DNA of 5,717 bases from Oscillospiraceae bacterium (GTDB taxonomy: Bacteria; Bacillota; Clostridia; Oscillospirales; Oscillospiraceae), in NCBI GenBank assembly GCA_020025175.1, contig JAHHSM010000101.1:1-5717 (forward strand), written 5' to 3'. Made by a program: the position numbers and the translations under genes. A model generated the notes under the pieces. That model worked only from the letters and a program-made list of their open reading frames with translations, ran no database searches and had not been told where the DNA came from. This document shows positions 4,393-5,717 of this stretch, piece by piece (within the stretch, counting starts at the first letter, position 1; the number at the start of each line of letters is the position of its first letter).

Positions 4393-5717
4393 ATGGATGA
4401 CATTAAAAAAAATGAAGTTTATACCGTAACTATTGAGGGCTATTCCAGCGAGGGCCTTGGCGTTGCCAGATTGAATGGCAGAGTGCTGTTTGTCCATGGC
4501 GGCGTGGCTGGCGAAACATGCAATGTGCATGTGATGAAGGTGCTGAAAAATGTAGCCTTTGCAAAAGTAAAAACGATTCATACAGCGTCTGTACATCGCG
4601 TGGAGCCAGAATGCCCGTATTTTGGAAAATGCGGCGGCTGTACTTATTGGCATATAGATTATGAAGAGGAGCTTTCTGCCAAACGGCAAAAGGTCTGGGA
4701 TGCATTGACCCGTCTGGGTGGACAGACGCTCACCGACCTGCCGATTTTAGGCAGCGGCCAGATTTTGAACTACCGAAACAAGGTGCAGTATCCGGTGGCA
4801 CCGCCGGACAAAATCGGATTCTATCGCGCCCGGACGCATGATGTGATCCCGGTGGAGGCCTGCCGTATCCAGAGCGGCGCGGCAGAAAAAATTGCTGCGG
4901 CGGTGCATGACTGGATGGTGGAGCATCAGATTGCGGCGTACAATGAATATACCCATCAGGGCTGGCTGCGGCATCTTTATGTGCGCACGGCGAAAAGCGG
5001 CGCGGCGCTGGTGTGTCTGGTGGCAACGAGCGAAAAAATGCGCGGGCAGAAAGAGCTGATTGCGGCAATCCGCAAGGCGTGGCCGCAGACCGTGGGCGTG
5101 CTCCTCAATCTCAATAAAAAGAAGGGTAATGTGATTTTGGGGGATCGGTATCAAACGCTTTGGGGACAGGATTACCTTCTGGATACCCTGTGCGGACTTA
5201 CTTTTAAATTATCAGTGCCTTCTTTTTATCAGGTCAACCACGATCAGGCAGAACGGCTGTACGAAACGGCAGTGAAGTTTGCGGATCTGCACGGAGAGGA
5301 AACGGTTTTGGATCTTTATTGCGGCACAGGCACTATTACACTGACCCTGGCAAGGCATGCCAAGCATGTGATCGGCGCAGAAATTGTGCCTGAAGCCATT
5401 GAAGATGCGAAGGAAAACGCAGTGCGCAACGGTATGGAGCATGTGGAGTTTTTTTGTGCAGATGCATCTGATATTGCGGCAAAATTCGCTCTGGATGGAT
5501 ATGCGCCGGATGTGATTGTTGTAGACCCGCCGCGCAAGGGTTTGGCACCGGAGGTGATTGATGCGGTGGTGTCCATGGCGCCGGACCGTGTTGTCTATGT
5601 TTCCTGCGACCCTGCCACGCTGGGACGTGATGTGAAACTGTTTGCTGAAAAGGGATACGCCTTGCAGCGTGCTGCAGCGGTGGATATGTTCCCGAGAACA
5701 CACCATGTGGAGACGGT
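4393..5717 (+). CDS. rlmD: 23S rRNA (uracil-C5)-methyltransferase, RlmD/RlmCD (RumA/TrmA) family, C-terminus cut by window edge
   Basis: This enzyme transfers a methyl group from S-adenosylmethionine to C5 of a uracil in 23S rRNA (U1939, and possibly U747 if it is the dual-specificity RlmCD type of Gram-positives). In the 441 complete codons present I see an N-terminal TRAM RNA-binding domain (about 3-60) and a 4Fe-4S cluster motif with Cys74, Cys80, Cys83 and a fourth Cys157 (in VEACRIQ). The SAM-binding domain shows SFYQVN (277-282) and LDLYCGTGTITL (306-317), followed by VVDPPRKGL (376-384). The catalytic Cys405 is in SCDPATLGRD (404-413) and the general-base Glu440 in HHVET (437-441). The family ends only about ten residues later, so the gene is essentially complete. 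All catalytic and cluster residues are intact. Which uracil is methylated cannot be settled from sequence alone; tRNA U54 specificity (TrmA) is less likely given the TRAM domain and iron-sulfur cluster. Confidence 0.94.
   Translation, partial: MDDIKKNEVYTVTIEGYSSEGLGVARLNGRVLFVHGGVAGETCNVHVMKVLKNVAFAKVKTIHTASVHRVEPECPYFGKCGGCTYWHIDYEEELSAKRQKVWDALTRLGGQTLTDLPILGSGQILNYRNKVQYPVAPPDKIGFYRARTHDVIPVEACRIQSGAAEKIAAAVHDWMVEHQIAAYNEYTHQGWLRHLYVRTAKSGAALVCLVATSEKMRGQKELIAAIRKAWPQTVGVLLNLNKKKGNVILGDRYQTLWGQDYLLDTLCGLTFKLSVPSFYQVNHDQAERLYETAVKFADLHGEETVLDLYCGTGTITLTLARHAKHVIGAEIVPEAIEDAKENAVRNGMEHVEFFCADASDIAAKFALDGYAPDVIVVDPPRKGLAPEVIDAVVSMAPDRVVYVSCDPATLGRDVKLFAEKGYALQRAAAVDMFPRTHHVET

Noticed and set aside
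4780..5110. Locally GC-richer stretch inside the methyltransferase gene as a sign of recombination
   Set aside because: The reading frame and domain order are continuous across it, and the shift can be explained by Ala/Arg/Gly-rich protein sequence.
5212..5706. Minus-strand open frames opposite the methyltransferase gene
   Set aside because: They are antisense to intact catalytic motifs of the methyltransferase, overlap each other in several frames and carry no domain.

Overview
The window looks like chromosomal core DNA from a low-to-mid GC Gram-positive bacterium. A gut-type member of the Clostridia (Oscillospirales-like) is my best guess, from strong AGGAGG-type ribosome binding sites, AT-rich intergenic DNA, sigma-70/SigA-like promoters and the flavour of the proteins. 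No tRNA, rRNA, CRISPR array, insertion sequence or prophage gene is visible. The taxonomic guess is inference and rests on no marker gene.

Left half, minus strand (about 29-2319): a two-gene nucleotide biosynthesis unit, carA (2216 down to 1137) followed by guaA (1073 down to 96). It has a recognisable promoter and a structured leader upstream of carA, and a rho-independent-type terminator just after guaA. Both products belong to glutamine amidotransferase families, and both appear to have lost the glutamine-hydrolysing function. CarA keeps the class I glutaminase fold, but its catalytic Cys-His-Glu triad reads Gly249-Gln332-Asp334. GuaA is a 325-residue synthetase and dimerisation protein with no glutaminase domain at all. 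The simplest reading is that carbamoyl phosphate and GMP are made from free ammonia in this organism. This is the most interesting content of the window.

Middle (2217-2642): a 426-base AT-rich divergent intergenic region holding the carA promoter and leader on the minus strand and the promoter of the next gene on the plus strand. A perfect palindrome covers the plus-strand -10 box, and a 30-bp-spaced direct repeat flanks the -35 box.

Right half, plus strand: a 531-residue metallo-beta-lactamase/beta-CASP protein (2643-4238), probably a ribonuclease, then a strong hairpin, then an RlmD/RlmCD-type 23S rRNA uracil-C5 methyltransferase (from 4393). The methyltransferase runs off the right edge and lacks only its last few residues. 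Both right-hand genes act on RNA, but the hairpin between them suggests they are transcribed at least partly separately.
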